The notes: generated from the sequence alone by a model not told the origin. A stretch of 64,000 nucleotides of DNA from Euclidia mi (GCA_944739405.2 OX123186.2:10748995-10812994), one strand, 5' to 3'; positions 1 to 11,027 are shown, numbered from the stretch's first letter. Made by a program: numbers and translations.

Positions 1-208
1 ATGATATTTGTAAAGCTTATACTTAAAGATAAAGATAATGACCACCGTTGACACATATTTTTATTCCAATAGTCAAATGAAATAAATATAATAGAAATAT
101 TTCGATAAAAAATATGAGGATAGTGTTGTAATACAATTGTCAGTTAGAAAACCAGTTTTTGAAAGATTATAATTTGAATAATTGGTTATTAATTGTGATT
201 TTTTGTAG

Positions 209-344
209 ATTTCCAAAGAATGAAGGTTTGAAACTAAATTGGGTCCGAAATATGAGAAAAGGAGAATGGCAACAGTCTAATTCTTCTAAATTTTGTTCAC
301 TTGATTTTGTGTCTGCTTGTTATCAAGAAGGATTTCAAAGAAAA
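209..344 (+). pseudogene. THAP zinc-finger fragment, C-terminal half of the domain
   Basis: The frame beginning just after a pyrimidine-rich AG (207-208) reads RFPKNEGLKLNWVRN, then MRKGEWQQSNSSKFCSLDF. This matches the second half of a THAP DNA-binding domain: the FPK motif, the central tryptophan, and the late C-x2-H-F zinc ligand site. The usual histidine appears as aspartate (CSLDF), so the zinc site is probably broken. The upstream TTTTTTGTAG looks like a 3' splice site, so this reads as an exon rather than an intronless transposase piece. The matching N-terminal half lies downstream at 596-764, which is the wrong order for one gene. THAP domains occur in host transcription regulators and in P-element-like transposases; I cannot tell which this was. 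The frame stays open past the domain into a hydrophobic run with no recognisable function. Confidence 0.55.
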
Positions 345-595
345 GTTTTCATTCTTATGCTGTGCCTACTATTTTTACTAACCAGATATCTAATACTGAG
401 GTTTGTACATGTTTGTACATTTGTACATGTTACGTTTATTATTATTAACTTATATTTTTATCAATCAATATATACCAACATTGCAACTGTTAAAATATGC
501 TATAGTAATCATATATACATATATGTAGGTATATCATAAACAGATTTGTGTTGTAATTTTCAGAAATGTCCGAAATAATGAAACCTTATTTTTAG

Positions 596-764
596 AAGCG
601 ATAATAAAGCTTCAAGAGTGAACATGGCTTGCACTTCTGGAACTCAGGATGAAAATATTGTTCGTAAATGCTGTTTCCGCCCATGTACATCCCATTTTGG
701 TAATACATATAGTATCAGACCTGCCGGGCAGTTATCGTGTGCATTACTTTGTATAAATAAATGA
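596..764 (+). pseudogene. THAP zinc-finger fragment, N-terminal half of the domain
   Basis: After an acceptor-like TTATTTTTAG the frame reads into NIVRKCCFRPCTSHFGNTYS. The IVRKCC-x3-C pattern followed by a short serine/threonine loop fits the start of a THAP domain (C-x2-4-C ligands). It then runs into a short tail ending in TGA, and an AATAAA signal (756-761) sits across the stop. The second half of the domain is not downstream but upstream at 209-344. Possible explanations are a tandem duplication that lost the outer exons, or a local rearrangement. The cysteine spacing also resembles an insulin A chain, but the last cysteine, the dibasic cleavage site and a B chain are absent, so I prefer THAP. 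Confidence 0.45.
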
Positions 765-801
765 TTTTGACTATTTAGATTTTTTTTTCAATTACTTTCC
801 T

Positions 802-877
802 AAATACTGTAAAAAGAGAGGTAATAATAAGATATGATCAATCATATCATATTATTACCTCTCTTTTTACAGTATTT
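802..877. repeat. Near-perfect hairpin, 37-bp arms, 2-nt loop
   Basis: Positions 802-838 are the reverse complement of 841-877 with one mismatch, leaving only CA between the arms. It is AT-rich and lies in otherwise unremarkable sequence. No TIR-transposon signature or target duplication is evident. A fold-back duplication is the simplest reading. Confidence 0.9.
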
Positions 878-1340
878 GTTTCTTTGTAGGCTCCTAATAC
901 TCTAAATAAAAGCTAGTAAAATAATATACTACTTGTATATTACTTAATCAAATGCTTATCTTGTCTCTACATACCGAATTATATACCAATACCAATAAAA
1001 GATTAATGCATGAGTACATCACTATTGACAGTCATTTCTTCTTTTGAAAAAATTGCGACATGAGTATTTCAAGAGGTAATAAATACAATACATCTGTCTC
1101 GGTTACACATATGAAATTTTATACAAGTAAAAAGAAATAACGATAGGTTTCTTGTTTATGCTTACAGCAATCACTCCATGTATACTCTTTAGTTTCTTGT
1201 TTATGCTCCTTGGTCCAGACCCAGAGGAAGAAATGTTGTAAAATTTTAGTAACTCTGTATCTCATTATAAGTGAACTTTATGTTTTTATGAGAAAATAAA
1301 GTCTTTAAACCCAAACCCAAATTTTTTACCAAATAAAAAT
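878..1340. other. Non-coding stretch, possible LINE 3' UTR end
   Basis: No supported gene. A repeated phrase (TTTCTTGTTTATGCT at about 1149 and 1194) and an AATAAA followed by AAACCCAAACCCAAA near 1296-1321 suggest the 3' end of an older retroelement. Confidence 0.3.
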
Positions 1341-2386
1341 ATGCGTACTAAAATCATTCGAAATATTGCAATGGCAAAAAAAGGTGTCAAAATCTTTTAT
1401 CTTTTATCAAAATCAAAGTTAAAATTAGGCCACCATGCTGTGTCGAAGGCGCTGACCATGGGTTGTCCGCAGGGATCAGTGTTAGGCCCGTATTTATGGA
1501 ACCTAGGCTTTGATGACTTTCTAAGCATACCACTACCACCAGGTTGCTCATTGACCGGATACGCAGATGACGGTCTTTTACTTATTTAATCTAATGCAAG
1601 GGTAGGACTTGAAAGGTTAGCTAATCAATGTTTAGACTTAATCAACAATTGGGGTGAATGCAATCGTTTATATTTTTCTCCACAGAAAACGTTTCAATTA
1701 GTTTTGAAAGGGAGCTTAAAAACACCACCACGGATCAAATTCAATAACATCACCAATAAAAACAAAGAATCAGTTTGTTATTTAGGATTAGTTTTAGAGA
1801 GAAACTTTTCATTCGTCGAGCACATTAAAACAGTAGGTGAAAATCTAAAAAAGTTTTTAGGCCTTGTCAAAGATATCAACTGCGACATGGGGACTTTCGT
1901 TCAAAACTTTAAAAGTAATTTATGCTGCAACATATCTGGGTTGTATATGTTATGGGCTGATAGAGCTACTATCGGTGCTGTACGACGTAAAATGCTACAA
2001 AGTCAACGTCTCGCGTTGATATTTTTGTGCAAGGCTTATGGGACAGTTAGTACTGAAGCTTTGCCTGTACTGGCAGGTGCATTTCCAGTCGATCTTGAGG
2101 CACAAAGACGAGCAGCAAAGTATTACGTGACACGAGATTATATGGATCTAAATTTTATTACTTTAAGAGCAAGTTGTATTCATTTAAGCTAGTTGATTCA
2201 CCGTTATGCCAATGTTCAACATCTGGCAACAATTATGTACAATCTGCTCATCACATTCTATGGGAGTGTAGTCTTTGGCAAATCGAACGTAATATTATGC
2301 TTAACGAATTAGAGGTAACTTCTGGAGTAGTGTACTATACGGATCACATCGTAGTGTACTATCGTTCACAATTTAGGCCCCATTAA
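1341..2386 (+). pseudogene. R1-clade LINE reverse transcriptase, 3' half, broken
   Basis: The first frame carries reverse-transcriptase motifs MGCPQGSVLGPYLWN and GYADDGLLL, so the catalytic YADD box is intact. A single TAA at 1587-1589 interrupts it. The same frame then continues through the thumb region (KESVCYLGLVLE) to 2192, including QRLALIFLCKAYGTVSTEA, typical of the R1 clade. Near 2180 the frame shifts to a segment with a C-x-C...H...C pattern (SPLCQCS, HHILWEC), the C-terminal zinc knuckle of R1-type elements. The fingers domain, the APE endonuclease and ORF1 are missing, so this is a 5'-truncated copy. It would have copied its RNA into chromosomal targets by target-primed reverse transcription; here it is dead. 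R1-clade assignment rests on the motifs; related TRAS or Waldo elements are not excluded. Confidence 0.8.
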
Positions 2387-2660
2387 TGCTCATGTCCGTG
2401 GTGCTTATCTTTTCTCATCACTATATCTCTTCGTTGCTTGTCTCCCGCTTTGTTAAAGAGGGAAGTGGATTGTTTATTTTCCAACTCCTCCAATATACAT
2501 CTGATTAAGTTCATTGCGGGTTCCAAGACAGTTTAACTTTCCCCGGGACTTCACGAGTGTCAAAACTCGCTGTCATCAATGGTCACTGCTGCTGAACCTG
2601 GCTACACAGGTGACACAGTAGTGGGAATGAGGATGGGACTAGTCCCATTAAAAAAAAAAA
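2387..2660 (+). mobile_element. 3' UTR and poly(A) end of the R1-clade LINE
   Basis: GC-richer non-coding sequence follows the last ORF and ends in GGGACTAGTCCCATT plus an 11-nt A tract at 2650-2660. The A tract marks the 3' terminus of the insertion and directly abuts the minus-strand LINE fragment. Confidence 0.6.
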
Positions 2661-3160
2661 CTAGCCTTATATATCTTCTTTGTCAGTCTTTCGTCATCCA
2701 TCCTCTGCGTGAGCCCTAACCATCTTAACATGCCTTTCTCGATGCTTGTCTCTACATCTTCTTTTACCCCACACCACTCTCTTATCACACAGTTCTTTAC
2801 TCCGTCGGTAAAAAATCACCACACATACTTCTCAGTGCTCTCATTTCTACAGCATTTACTCTACTATCAGATTGCAGAGCTCGAATGAGGCTGCTGTCTA
2901 CCCCATTCAATGACAGCACCGACCACATTTCATTCCCCACCACTTCATCGTAAGCCTTTCCAAATCCACGAATGCGTAATAGACCTTTTGACCTTTGGCC
3001 AAAATCTTTTTGGCTATGCTTGGCAAGGAAAAAATCTGATCCGTACATCCCATACCCTTTCGGAATCCGCTTGTACATCCCATATTTTCTTGTCAGTTAC
3101 TTTCATAACTCTTTCAATCAATACCTTTGCATTCAATTTGTCAAAAATGCTGAGAAATTA
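2661..3160 (-). pseudogene. Internally deleted LINE fragment, same family as 8165-10375
   Basis: The minus strand encodes pieces such as FGKAYDEVVGNEMWSVLSLN and RVNAVEMRALRSMCG, near-identical to the larger copy at 8165-10375. Two parts that are about 600 bp apart in that copy are joined here near 2872, so the YADD box and the thumb have been deleted. Both ends are truncated. It has no coding potential and serves only as a marker of past activity of this LINE family. Confidence 0.8.
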
Positions 3161-3756
3161 AATTGTGTATTACAATATAGTAGATTTTTGATACATGATG
3201 AGTGATACTTAAAAAGAACTGGTTTTATTAATCTGACCTGCTAGGTCGTAGTTCAAGTGCCCGTTTATCTAGTTTGAAAATCTATTTTAATTTATTTAAA
3301 TAGAAGATTCACGATTACTCACGATCAATATGCGCCCTCCAATTTTGGATGTGTGAAATGTGTGAATAATTTATATAGGTATATAAATTGATAGGAAATG
3401 GCACCTATATAATTTTTGGACATTTAGCTTGTATGTAGGCGAAAAACGGTTCTTTAGAAACTCTTTTGCGTCCTTAAGTAACGTTCTCGTTTTGTTTCTC
3501 TAAAAATCCGAAACGACCTAGCCGGCGCGAGCAGAATCAGGATTGCCAGAATATTTTTTCTCGCATCGCCTGGTTGGAGCGCGCGTGTAGCCCCGAGATA
3601 GCCTAACTTGTAGCCCACGGATAATATATTGTCTCCGCCCGGCAAGAGAGAGTCCCAATGGCGCTAAATATCCCCATCTGGCAACAATGACACTTCATTC
3701 AGATGCGTTCGTATCAACTCGGCTATTCTCGGAACAAAAAGCAAATGGAACGCAAT
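3161..3756. other. Non-coding stretch
   Basis: AT-rich to about 3450, then a more balanced segment (3470-3680). I see no gene, tRNA or clear element here. Confidence 0.4.
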
Positions 3757-5351
3757 TCGTTCGAATGGGACCGCCAACAAGGTCATCAAGCTATAGAAAA
3801 ATGGCGCCAATTTTGATCAAAACTGAATATACGCATTCGCATTCGCGAATGTTGGCAGCAGATATTCGCATTCGCGAGTGTCCAAAATATGACATCCGTT
3901 ACATCACTACTATGTAGAACATCATCTCATGTAATTATGAACTAAAACATTACGGTAGTAGTAATACTTGGTTAATGCATTAAATCTGTGTCGCGGGGGA
4001 CTTTACAAACATAGAACTATCGGACAAAATGAACACCCAGACTCGAAATAACGATTTGTGAATCACACAAACTGTTGTCTCGTGTGGGGATCGAGCCCGC
4101 ATCACTCGACGCAGTGTCAAGCGGCGAGGCGGCCGCTTAAACCACTACGCCGACCGTGCAGTCAATTGTGATCTCGTATCATAACAGAAGAAGAGTCATC
4201 CTGTTGTCATGTTCTGAATCTAGGTATATCCTTTGTTTTAAAACTTAAAGTTAGAAATATCGTAATAACATTTATATATATTTTACGTATTTACGTATAT
4301 TACTTAGGTATGATGTCTTTAGTGTGTGCCGGCTCGACTAGGAAAGTAAAAGTACTGTGCACTTGCAGAATATCAACGTAAACTTCCAATATTGGTGTTG
4401 CTTTTTTTTGATATATGAGAGTGATAGAGGCCTAGTCACCCTTCCTTTCTGGGTCACCATACTTATATCTTCTGCCTTTCCTCCTGATTGGCAGTCACTT
4501 AGATGTATTTTCTTCAATATTCTAGAAAGTCTAAACTGACGGAGATAATAAATAATTTGCAGATTCTTTGATTTTCGCGGCAAGGAAATCAGAATAATCT
4601 TAATGGTAGATGTGAGCTGCCGCGGCTGTGCCTGGCATTCATGTTGCAAGCTAGATAATTTATGAACCATTAATTCATAGGTATATACATAGCTAAACCG
4701 TGTAGTTTGATCATAAAACTATAACGCATAGTTCATTATAATCGTAACAGATGGCGGTATTCCCTACCCTGAGGGTTCGAGCACATTGTATTATTAACAT
4801 GTTTCCCGACAATGTTTTCCTTTACCATGCGAAGCTGATTATAAATTTAAATTGCGTACATATTATGTTCGCAAAACAAGCCACAAACTTAGTAAATTTT
4901 TGTTTTGTTGCGGCTCAGCTTGCCGAGTTTAGTTCTTGTTGAGTAATTTTATTATAAAATCTTACAGTAATCTCAATTATGTCTATCTGAGATATATAAA
5001 TGGATTTTCATATCCCACAAACATTAGAAACTCTTAAGACTGGAAAAGAGAAAATCAGAGCTTTTTTTTTATTGTAGCTTATCTAAAATGAATGCTTACC
5101 GCCTGATTTTAAGCAGTCATGGAGTCCCATACCCAAAGTCATCAAGCCACTAAAATATCCATAATAGTGGCATGATGGCTCATATTCTGATGGTCTAGAA
5201 AAAGGTGTTTAGCACCTCGCTTAACGGCCTAGCCACGGCCTGCGGCGGCAGGTGGCAGCGGCGAGCTTTTACTCTGATGCGACATCGCTGCATCGGTCGC
5301 GGCGCACGACCGTTACGGCCGTAATAGTAGGGGAGCCCACGATGCTAAATT
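3757..5351. repeat. Direct tandem duplication, copy 1 (about 1.6 kb)
   Basis: From TTCGAATGGGACCGCCAAC to GAGCCCACGATGCTAAATT the sequence is repeated head-to-tail at 5352-6950 with few differences. The unit holds a minus-strand tRNA-like SINE head, a CG-rich patch near 5229-5330, and repeated ATTCGCATTCGCGA phrases near 3835 and 3866. It contains no convincing gene; short open frames here are not conserved in any recognisable family. Confidence 0.9.
4083..4161 (-). repeat. tRNA-derived SINE head
   Basis: On the minus strand a box-A-like segment (GTAGTGGTTTAAGCGG) is followed by a box-B-like GGCTCGATCCCC. Flanking sequence shared with 48.8 kb and 57.4 kb, outside the gene-sized tRNA region, indicates a SINE and not a functional tRNA. 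Confidence 0.6.
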
Positions 5352-6950
5352 GTTCGAACGGGACCGCCAACAAGGTCATCAAGCTATAGAAAAATGGCGC
5401 CAATTTTGATCAAAACTGAATATACGCATTCGCATTCGCGAATGTTGGCAGCAGATATTCGCATTCGCGAGTGTCCAAAATATGACATCCGTTACATCAC
5501 TACTATGTAGAACATCATCTCATGTAATTATGAACTAAAACATTACGGTAGTAGTAATACTTGGTTAATGCATTAAATCTGTGTCGCGGGGGACTTTACA
5601 AACATAGAACTATCGGACAAAATGAACACCCAGACTCGAAATAACGATTTGTGAATCACACAAACTGTTGTCTCGTGTGGGGATCGAGCCCGCATCACTC
5701 GACGCAGTGTCAAGCGGCGAGGCGGCCGCTTAAACCACTACGCCGACCGTGCAGTCAATTGTGATCTCGTATCATAACAGAAGAAGAGTCATCCTGTTGT
5801 CATGTTCTGAATCTAGGTATATCCTTTGTTTTAAAATTTAAAGTTAGAAATATCGTAATAACATTTATATATATTTTACGTACTTTTACTTTAGTAGTAT
5901 TACTTAGGTATTATGTCTTTAGTGTGTGCCGGCTCGACCAGGAAAGTAAAAGTATTGTGCACTTGCAGAATATCAACGTAAACTTACAATATTGGTGTTG
6001 CTTTTTTTTGATATATGAGAGTGATAGAGGCCTAGTCACCCTTCCTTTCTGGGTCACCATACTTATATCTTCTGCCTTTCCTCCTGATTGGCAGTCACTT
6101 AGATGTATTTTCTTCAATATTCTAGAAAGTCTAAACTGACGGAGATAATAAATAATTTGCAGATTCTTTGATTTTCGCGGCAGGGAAATCAGAATAATCT
6201 TAATGGTAGATGTGAGCTGCCGCGGCTGTGCCTGGCATTCACGTTGCAAGCTAGATAATTTATGAACCATTAATTCATAGGTATATACATAGCTAAACCG
6301 CGTAGTTTGATCATAAAACTATAACGCATAGTTCATTATAATCGTAACAGATGGCGGTATTCCCTACCCTGAGGGTTCGAGCACATTGTATTATTAACAT
6401 GTTTCCCGTCAATGTTTTCCTTTAACATGCGAAGCTGATTATAAATTTAAATTGCGTACATATTATGTTCGCAAAACAAGCCACAAACTTAGTAAATTTT
6501 TGTTTTGTTGCGGCTCAGCTTGCCGAGTTTAGTTCTTGTTGAGTAATTTTATTATAAAATCTTACAGTAATCTCAATTATGTCTATCTGAGATATATAAA
6601 TGGATTTTCATATCCCACAAACATTAGAAACTCTTAAGACTTGAAAAGAGAAAATCAGAGCTTTTTTTTATTGTAGCTTATCTAAAATGAATGCTTACCG
6701 CCTGATTTTAAGCAGTCATGGAGTCCCATACCCAAAGTCATCAAGCCACTAAAATATTCATAATAGTGGCATGATGGCTCATATTCTGATGGTCTAGAAA
6801 AAGGTGTTTAGCACCTCGCTTAACGGCCTAGCCACGGCCTGCGGCGGCAGGTGGCAGCGGCGAGCTTTTACTCTGATGCGACATCGCTGCATCGGTCGCG
6901 GCGCACGACCGTTACGGCCTTAATAGTAGGGGAGCCCACGATGCTAAATT
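5352..6950. repeat. Direct tandem duplication, copy 2 (about 1.6 kb)
   Basis: This copy follows copy 1 with no spacer; corresponding positions are offset by 1593-1599 bp because of small indels. Differences are scattered single-base changes, a rewritten short patch near 5880-5905, and A-run length changes. It ends at AAATT, where unrelated sequence (GGGATTTACTCG) begins. Confidence 0.9.
5673..5755 (-). repeat. tRNA-derived SINE head (duplicate)
   Basis: Second copy of the tRNA-like element at 4083-4161, carried along by the tandem duplication. Box-B-like GGCTCGATCCCC is preserved. Confidence 0.6.
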
Positions 6951-7420
6951 GGGATTTACTCGAGCCACCATTGAGACCTATTGGTTCGCAAAGCTAAGAT
7001 GATGAAATGATAAAAATGTGAATAATGTATACTTTTTCATCGTTGGGGGCTATTGATTTTCAAACCTTCAAAATAAATCTATTGCACTCATCCCTCCAGA
7101 TAATCGTCAGATTATGAGAAAGCACGTATAGGATGTTAGGATGAAAGCATATAGGTATATCTTAAACTGACGCCCTTGAATATCTCAAAATGGCGAATTA
7201 TTTTTGCACGTTCTAAAAGTGACCACAAGTTTGCCTCATATCCAAATCGTCAGAACATTCAAAGAGATCATTTTTAACACGCTTTTATTAAGTCGTCGTT
7301 TATGTAACTATGTAATGGAATCTAAGGTAACAAATAAATTTAACCATCTTCCAAGGGTCGTAGCGTAATGAAAATTGGCAGCTGTATGTAGTGCTGATGA
7401 TAATTTAATAATATGGTACT
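6951..7420. other. Non-coding, probably Helitron-associated repeat
   Basis: No gene. Phrases such as CAGATAATCGTCAGATTATG resemble non-coding repeats I associate with lepidopteran Helitrons, in keeping with the helicase fragment at 7824. I cannot place an end. Confidence 0.3.
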
Positions 7421-7790
7421 GTTGAACTGATCTAATGATGGAGCCGGAAGATATGATCTGGAACTTCATGATGGAAAAACGTAGCATAGCTGTTTTGGAT
7501 TTCTTATAAAAGTCTTGTAATGAACTTTGACTACAATTAGGTTTCAAGGTCTGATTATGAAGCCGGAAGAAAGGCACTGACATTCCATGATGGAATTTTG
7601 TATCATAGTCGTGTTTGCACTTGTGAGAAAGGCCACGTAATGAACTTTGACTACAATTAGGTTTCAAGGTCTGATGATAAAGCCGGAAGATAGGCACTGG
7701 CATTCTATGATGGAATATCGTATCATAGTCGTGTTTGCACTTGTGAGAGAGGCCACGTAATGGACTTGAACACGATCAGGTTTCAAGGTT
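7421..7790. repeat. 120-bp minisatellite, about 3 units
   Basis: The phrase GACTACAATTAGGTTTCAAG recurs exactly 120 bp apart (about 7528 and 7648), and a diverged version occurs after another 120 bp (about 7768). GCCGGAAGA marks each unit start near 7443, 7563 and 7683. A minus-strand frame through it is open only because 120 is divisible by 3; its repeated peptide is a by-product. Confidence 0.85.
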
Positions 7791-7823
7791 ATAACAAACC
7801 AATTATATATTGTAGACCACGCA

Positions 7824-8006
7824 GTGGTGTACTTAGGGTCCCGTACTTTCGCGGCTGGACAGGCGTATGTGGCCCTAAGAAGAGTAAAACAACTTAGTGG
7901 TCTCCAGATTGCAAAGCTAGATTATTCTAAGCTGACAGATAAAACACCTTGCAATACAGACGCACTGGCGGAGATGGAGAGGATGCGGGCTCATTCGCCA
8001 ACTTAA
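7824..8006 (+). pseudogene. Helitron/PIF1-type DNA helicase, C-terminal fragment
   Basis: The frame encodes VVYLGSRTFAAGQAYVALRR, then VKQLSGLQIAKLDYSKL and KTPCNTDALAEMERMR. GQAYVALSRV is the final helicase motif of PIF1-like enzymes and is the usual C-terminal landmark of Helitron Rep/helicase proteins. Here the conserved serine is arginine (VALRRV). Only the last 60 residues survive; the Rep endonuclease (HUH) domain and Walker motifs are missing. In an intact Helitron the protein nicks and unwinds DNA for rolling-circle transposition. The 120-bp minisatellite upstream and AT-rich tail downstream may belong to the same dead element. Confidence 0.8.
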
Positions 8007-8164
8007 AATAAATGTATAAATGTTAAAAATATTTCGTTATCAAATACCAAAAAGTATAAAATAAATTAATAGTTTAAAAAACACTAGAAAAACACGCTTT
8101 TATACATTCTTTATCTCACTTCGACGGTCTACTGCAACACTGCTGCCCGACAATTTTTTTTATC
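8007..8164. other. AT-rich tail between Helitron fragment and LINE
   Basis: Non-coding; may contain the Helitron 3' end, but I see no clear terminal hairpin plus CTRR. Confidence 0.3.
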
Positions 8165-10375
8165 TACATACATACATACATAGACTCACGCCTGTTTCCC
8201 GGAGGGGTAGGCAGAGACTACGGAGCGCCATTTGCAACAATCTTGACATATCTCTCTTGCTTCATTCACTCCCATCAGATTCCTCATGCATGCTCTTCTG
8301 TTCAGGGTGCTTCTAACCTGTCCTGTTTTTTGGATGTCTCCAATCTGGTCAGAGAACGTCCGCCTAGGTCTTCCCCTTCGTCCTGTCCCTTCCACACTTG
8401 CCTTATATATCTGCTTGGTCAGTCTTTCGTCATCCATCCTCTCCACGTGTCCAAACCATCTTAGCATACCTTTCTCGATGCTTGTCACTACATCTTCTTT
8501 TACCCCACAACACTCTCTTATCACACAATTCTTTACTCTGTCACTCAAAGAAACACCACACATACTTCGCAGTGCTCTCATTTCTACAGCATTTATTCTA
8601 CTTTCATGACTCTTCTGCCATACCCAACTATCACTACCATACATAAGAGTAGGTACTAACACCCGTCTATGGACAGCCAAACGTGCCTTTTTGGACACGT
8701 TTTGGCTATTCATAAACGCCTTCAGAGCTCCATTCACTCTATTACCTGCATTAACTCTTCTTTCAATATCTTCTACATTCATACCATCTCTTGTAAACAG
8801 CGTACCTAAATATACAAACTCATTCACTTGCTCCACTCGCTGTTCATCGATCATAACATTACAAGCCGTAACGCATTCCTCCTTTTCAAAAATCATAACT
8901 TTCGTTTTACTTACATTTACTTTCATTCCTTTCCTCTCTAACGCACCATGCATGATTGTTACCATCTCCTGCAACTCCTCCGCTGAAGACGCAAGTATAA
9001 CCTGATCATCAGCATAAAGGAGGCATTTAACAAGTAACTCATTCATCCTTAATCCACAGTCACTATTTTTCAAATCTTGCAAACAACTGTCCATGAAGAG
9101 GTTGAACAGCCACGGCGACGCTACACATCCCTGTCTAACACCTGTTTCAATGGTAAACCAATCCGTGTACGACCCATTTATCCTCACACAAGCTCTAGAA
9201 TCTTCATAAAGGGATTTTAGAGCCCGTATGAGGCTGCTGTTCACCCCATACATCGACAATACCGACCACATTTCATTCCTCACCACTTTATCGTAAGCCT
9301 TTTCCAAATCCACGAATGCGCAATAGACCTTTTGACCTTTGGCTAAGAATTTTTCGGCTACGCACCGCAAGGAAAAGACTTGATCCGTGCACCCCATACC
9401 CTTTCGGAATCCTGCTTGTACATCCCATATTTTCTTGTCGGTTACTTCCATAACTCTTTCAATCAGTACCTTCGCATACAATTTGCCAACAATGCTGAGA
9501 AGGCTAATGCCTCTATAGTTCTTGCAGTCTTGTTGCGAGCCTTTTCCCTTATAAAGAGGCACAACTACCGCTGTGGTCCAGTCATCAGGTACTCGGCCGG
9601 TGCTCCAGCACAAGTTAAATAAGCGCTGCAGCTGACCAACTATGATGCCCTGTCCAGCCTTCAGCATTTCAACTGTAATCCTATCATATCCTGCAGCCTT
9701 ACCTAATTTCATACTTCCCAACGCCTTCACAATCTCATCCACAACAATATCGCTTTCATCGTTGTTATTATTACCATTAATTTCGTCGATCGATGTCTCT
9801 ATCGCCGTTCTTTCATATAGACCTTCAAAATACTCCTTCCATCTCTTCAGCACGCATGATTCACCATTCAGTATCTTTCCATTCTTGTCTCTGATTGACG
9901 TGTATTCTGAGGGTTGAGTTCTTCCTCGAACTGCACGAACGGATTTCCAGAAAAACTTTATGTTTCTCCGGAAATCTTCAGATAGTCTGCTATCAAACTC
10001 ATCTTTCTTTTCCTCTTTTTTCCTTTTAACAATTTCTTTCACAATTCTTTTTGACCTAACAAACTCCTTTCTTGCTTCATATGTGTCATCACTCGTTGCC
10101 TTTCCCATTCTTTCATTTGCTCTGGCAGCCAACCAATCTAACCAAGCTTTCTTCTTCTCTGACACTGCTGATTGTACACATCCTTGTCCCACCATGTATT
10201 CTTAACCTTTCGTATTTTCCGTCTCTTGATCACACCACATACTTCAGACGCTACACATACTATCTCTTCTTTAAAAGATTGCCATAATTCTTCCATATCA
10301 TTTATGCCATTGAACCTCTCAAATCTTGCTATCAATCTTCGCTTATACTCATCTTTCACATCTTTCTTTTATTTA
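8165..10375 (-). pseudogene. LINE reverse transcriptase, long ORF, 5'-truncated with one frameshift
   Basis: A 669-codon frame (8186-10195) holds a full reverse-transcriptase domain. Motifs in order are KAAGYDRITVEMLK (about residues 166-179), VVVPLYKGKG, KNYRGISLLS, AFVDLEKAYD (293-302), GVRQGCVASPWLFN (352-365) and LLYADDQVILASS (392-404). It ends in a conserved tail with RRGRPRRT and WRSVVSAYPSG. An upstream piece (10138-10359) reads KNTWWDKDV in another frame, so one frameshift near 10165-10195 splits the linker. The APE endonuclease is absent, so the copy is 5'-truncated. The 3' end is a GCCTACCCC...GGCGTGAG box plus TATG repeats (8165-8190). The catalytic residues look intact, which suggests a fairly young insertion. 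The clade is probably RTE-like or a neighbouring group; I cannot fix it without a tree. Confidence 0.85.
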
Positions 10376-10495
10376 TGGTCTCAAATTTACTATACATCAA
10401 TCCGAATGCAAAACCGCAATTAAAAAGAATCCATCACAACAGAACAAAGTTACAAGAACGTTTCTGACGATGAACTGTACCTTGTAAACCTCCTA

Positions 10496-10890
10496 GTCTA
10501 TCTCATCATAGTCATCATCCTCCTAGCGTTATCCCAATTTCACGCTGGAGTCCGCTTAATAGTCTAACCGGATTTGGCTGAATATTAGCTTTTCCACTGA
10601 GCAACTGCCTGTCTGAACTCGGCAACCTGAAGGCACAGTGATATTCCATGGATTAGACTAGTGACAGTTTATATAGAAGGTACTGACGCCCTATAACCAC
10701 TGTCAAAGATCTTTATAACAACTGGGACCGACGGCTTAACTTGCCCTCCAAGGCATGGGGCAAGCGATATTTAATAATTTAATACGCACATAACTCCGAA
10801 AAGTTATTGGTGCGCGCCGTGGATTCGAACCCGATGCCCTCTGCATGTCAGTTGGTATCTCCACTAGGCTATCGCCACATCAGTGTATCT
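10496..10890 (-). mobile_element. tRNA-headed SINE
   Basis: Minus-strand reading starts with GGCGATAGCCTAGTGGAGAT (box A) and GGGTTCGAATCC (box B) at about 10800-10880, then a body of about 300 bp containing the GACAGTGGTTATAG and GAGTTCAGACAGGCAG regions, ending in TAGGAGGATGATGACT. Related pieces are at 20222-20383 plus 23664-23885, and at 62975-63175. Confidence 0.75.
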
Positions 10891-11027
10891 CGTCATAGTA
10901 TTACATCTTAAAAGCAACTGTGATGCATTTTAGTAGCGCAACCTGCAACCGCAAGTGGAAGCTAAATTCTTCTTTTAAAAATAAACTGGTAAAATTGTAA
11001 AGTGTCGTGTGGTTCAGTAGCAGCATG
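10891..11027. other. Short non-coding gap
   Basis: No feature recognised. Confidence 0.3.

Noticed and set aside
642..704. Insulin/bombyxin-like A-chain pattern (IV..CCFRPC...Y)
   Set aside because: The fourth cysteine is serine, no dibasic cleavage site or B chain is present, and a THAP start explains the same residues together with the other THAP half nearby.
802..877. pre-miRNA
   Set aside because: The arms are almost perfect with a 2-nt loop, unlike miRNA precursors, which have larger loops and bulges; fold-back duplication is simpler. Small-RNA data could still overturn this.
3757..6950. The 1.6-kb direct repeats as LTRs
   Set aside because: They are adjacent with no interior and lack TG...CA ends; a tandem duplication fits.
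9642..10287. Hydrophobic plus-strand frames within 8.2-10.4 kb
   Set aside because: Antisense shadows of the LINE reading frame.
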